This document shows, one piece after another, positions 62,941-64,000 of a DNA stretch of 64,000 bases. The stretch's first letter is position 1; every line of letters starts with the position of its first letter. The notes beneath the pieces were generated by a model. The model did not search any database, was not told the DNA's origin, and saw nothing but the letters and a program-made list of their open reading frames with translations. A program made the position numbers and the translations under genes. Source of the stretch: an uncultured bacterium (GTDB lineage Bacteria; Cyanobacteriota; Vampirovibrionia; Gastranaerophilales; Gastranaerophilaceae). The DNA lies in assembly GCA_902763805.1 (NCBI GenBank), contig CACWTN010000006.1, positions 40,913 through 104,912 on the forward strand, read 5' to 3'.

Positions 62941-63000
62941 ACACATATATAAAGTATTTTCTTTTAGAAAAATTGCTTTAATGTAACGATTTGTAACAAT
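62941..63000 (-). promoter_or_regulatory. Shared promoter module, copy C
   Basis: ACACATATATAAAG (62941-62954) and TTTGTAACAAT (62990-63000) separated by 35 bases, the same order and spacing as copies A and B relative to the gene. The AT block ends 24 bases before the start at 62916. It abuts the oppositely directed sigma-28 promoter at 63015-63041. Confidence 0.55.
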
Positions 63001-63014
63001 TTTCAAAAAAAGCC

Positions 63015-63041
63015 TAAAGTTTTTGAAATAAATGCCGATAA
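63015..63041 (+). promoter_or_regulatory. Sigma-28 (FliA) flagellar promoter
   Basis: TAAAGTTT (63015-63022), an 11-base spacer, then GCCGATAA (63034-63041): an exact match to the enterobacterial FliA consensus TAAAGTTT-N11-GCCGATAA. It lies 39 bases before the ATG of the 63081-63455 gene. No other comparable site was found when the window was scanned by eye. Confidence 0.85.
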
Positions 63042-63080
63042 CTACAATGTAAAGAAAAGAAAATATTAAGGAGTAGAAAA

Positions 63081-63455
63081 ATGGCAGACGGAATTCACGG
63101 AATAGGATACGGCAACACTTCCGGTATAGGCGGCGGATATGTTCGTCATAACAGAGAAGATGTTGATACAAAAAGTGAACAACAAGCACAAGTTCAGGTA
63201 AATCATGAAGAAACACAGATAGATCCTAATAAGGTAATGGATTTTCTGGCAAAAAATAATTATTTCATAAGCGGAGCTCCGGAAGTTGGCAACACTGCAG
63301 AAGTCGGTGATGTTGATGCTGAAACAGAAGAAAGAATTGCCGGCTATATGGAACGCTTTGAAGAAATTTATTCATTAATTGAAGAAGAATTCGGAGCAGA
63401 ATTAGCACCTGCAATAATGGATTTAGTAATGGATAAATTAATGGGCATGGCTTAA
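63081..63455 (+). CDS. Sigma-28-controlled small acidic protein
   Basis: Unrecognised 124-residue protein. The N-terminus is Gly-rich and probably disordered (MADGIHGIGYGNTSGIGGGY), followed by a polar Gln/Glu segment, and an acidic helical C-terminal half (ERIAGYMERFEEIYSLIEEE; APAIMDLVMDKLMGMA). TTAAGGAGTAGAAAA gives a strong ribosome site. The exact FliA promoter upstream and terminator downstream make it a late flagellar monocistron: a motility accessory factor, export substrate or anti-sigma-like regulator are possibilities. It has no resemblance I know to FlgM, flagellin or chemotaxis proteins. Confidence 0.78.
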   Translation: MADGIHGIGYGNTSGIGGGYVRHNREDVDTKSEQQAQVQVNHEETQIDPNKVMDFLAKNNYFISGAPEVGNTAEVGDVDAETEERIAGYMERFEEIYSLIEEEFGAELAPAIMDLVMDKLMGMA

Positions 63456-63515
63456 TTATAAAAAAGAATCATTAAAAATCTCGTACACACATATTTTTCT
63501 ACACTTAAATTTTAC

Positions 63516-63546
63516 AAAGGCTGATGGTTATCAGCCTTTTATTTTA
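63516..63546 (+). terminator. Terminator of the 63081-63455 gene
   Basis: Stem AAAGGCTGAT / ATCAGCCTTT with loop GGTT followed by TTTTATTTTA. Confidence 0.92.
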
Positions 63547-63619
63547 GGTATTGCAGGTAAAACAACATAATAAATTTATTTATATCTTTAAGATTTGTAA
63601 CGTTTAAAAAAAAGTAGTG

Positions 63620-63647
63620 TTGACTTTAAATATTGAAGGAATATGAT
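63620..63647 (+). promoter_or_regulatory. Strong sigma-70 promoter before the terminal RNA region
   Basis: TTGACT (63620-63625), a 16-base spacer and TATGAT (63642-63647). TTTGTAACG at 63594-63602 lies about 43 bases before the -10, a position similar to the TTTGTWACAAA dyads elsewhere. Confidence 0.72.
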
Positions 63648-63653
63648 AGAGAA

Positions 63654-64000
63654 TGTCGGTGAGGAAACCGCCGGTGCAGACAAAGTGCCTAAGGGTGCAG
63701 AAGGATTCCTGAGAAGGAAAACCGAGGTCCCCGATTTTAGAGACACATCTTGAGGAAGTATGAAGTATTCAAGAGTCAGCACAAATTAAAACCCGAAATT
63801 TTAAAACTTTTAAATAGCAAAATTAAAGTTGAGAAATTAAAAATGCGACGCAAGTCGCTTTTAATCGAACCTTGATAAAAGAATAGTGAAACGTTTGATA
63901 TAATCAAACAAAAGAAAGACAAAAGCAAAAACTTGTTAATTCTAACAAAGAATGAACGGACAACACAACGTAGTTTGAGCTAGTCGTAGCGATACGATTA
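63654..64000 (+). ncRNA. Unidentified structured transcript (ncRNA or rRNA leader), runs off window
   Basis: Downstream of a strong promoter there is no plausible reading frame on the plus strand. Several hairpins are visible: GCGAC-GCAA-GTCGC flanked by A4/T4 (near 63842-63862), GTTTGAT/ATCAAAC (63893-63909), TTGTTA/TAACAA (63933-63949), and CTTGA/TCAAG around 63751-63772. Six GGA motifs occur, some between paired segments. I could not match it to RNase P RNA, tmRNA, SRP RNA, 6S RNA, T-box or common riboswitches. It may be a 16S rRNA operon leader, a CsrA-binding RNA or a new RNA. Confidence 0.45.

Noticed and set aside
63654..63760. Possible TPP riboswitch, because of GGGTGC and CTGAGA near each other
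   Set aside because: The required ACCTGATCTGG-type segment and the remaining conserved core are absent, and no thiamine gene follows within the window.
63654..63760. Possible RNase P RNA, because of GAGGAAA near the 5' end
   Set aside because: The conserved GAGGAAAGTCC continuation and the matching 3' conserved region are not found.
1..64000. CRISPR array or tandem repeats
   Set aside because: No regularly spaced direct repeats were seen on either strand.

Overview
This window is an AT-rich bacterial chromosome segment, with a host best matched by an uncultured or gut-associated member of the non-photosynthetic cyanobacterial sister lineage (Melainabacteria/Vampirovibrionia, Gastranaerophilales-like). 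The support is indirect. There is a SpoIIIAA/Ycf45-type AAA+ R3H protein typical of cyanobacteria and plastids, lipopolysaccharide genes (waaA, lptB, an LptF/G permease) that indicate an outer membrane, a flagellar export core (fliP, fliQ, fliR, flhB, flhA), and no photosynthesis or respiration genes. dnaE is one intact 1214-codon gene, without the split intein found in many oxygenic cyanobacteria. The taxonomic assignment is an inference.

Layout. 1-5.5 kb: housekeeping genes (murI 3' part, tsaD, obgE, tadA, a TIGR02757-family gene, a small acidic membrane protein, pheA). 5.5-12.1 kb: a minus-strand operon of a GT39 glycosyltransferase, waaA and dnaE. 12.2-15.3 kb: a decayed integrative element next to tRNA-Lys(UUU), with a degenerate copy of the tRNA 3' end at its far border, a truncated tyrosine recombinase, a TPR protein, a small DUF5678-like protein and a retropepsin-like aspartic protease. 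15.5-24.7 kb: dxr, an RND efflux operon (adaptor, pump, TolC) and the Ycf45-like protein. 25-30.7 kb: rpmB and a signalling operon (GAF-HD-GYP protein, TPR protein, two LuxR-type response regulators, pentapeptide-repeat protein). 30.8-38.2 kb: tig, rfbA, a thioredoxin-like protein, a DnaJ-like protein, queE, an AGCS symporter and a homocitrate/Re-citrate synthase-like gene. 38.3-41 kb: rpmG, tRNA-Trp, secE, nusG, rplK, rplA. 41-50 kb: lineage-specific proteins, then fliP-fliQ-fliR-flhB-flhA, a PilZ protein and a membrane protein. 50-63.5 kb: leuS, lptB with its permease, a phosphodiester glycosidase-like protein, an alpha/beta hydrolase, helical-repeat proteins, glgA, mgtE, yajQ and small Gly/Met-rich proteins. 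63.6-64 kb: a promoter followed by an apparently non-coding, structured transcript that runs off the window.

How the genes connect. The flagellar export genes, the PilZ protein, the HD-GYP protein and a perfect sigma-28 promoter before a 124-residue unknown protein (63081-63455) point to a flagellated, c-di-GMP-regulated cell. Four unlinked genes for unfamiliar proteins (start codons near 25261, 53474, 57205 and 62916) share one promoter layout: a TTTGTWACAAA dyad (a half-site at 57125) 35-37 bases ahead of a CTTTATATATATG-like element. With the sigma-28 gene, this candidate regulon of lineage-specific proteins is the most promising new signal here.
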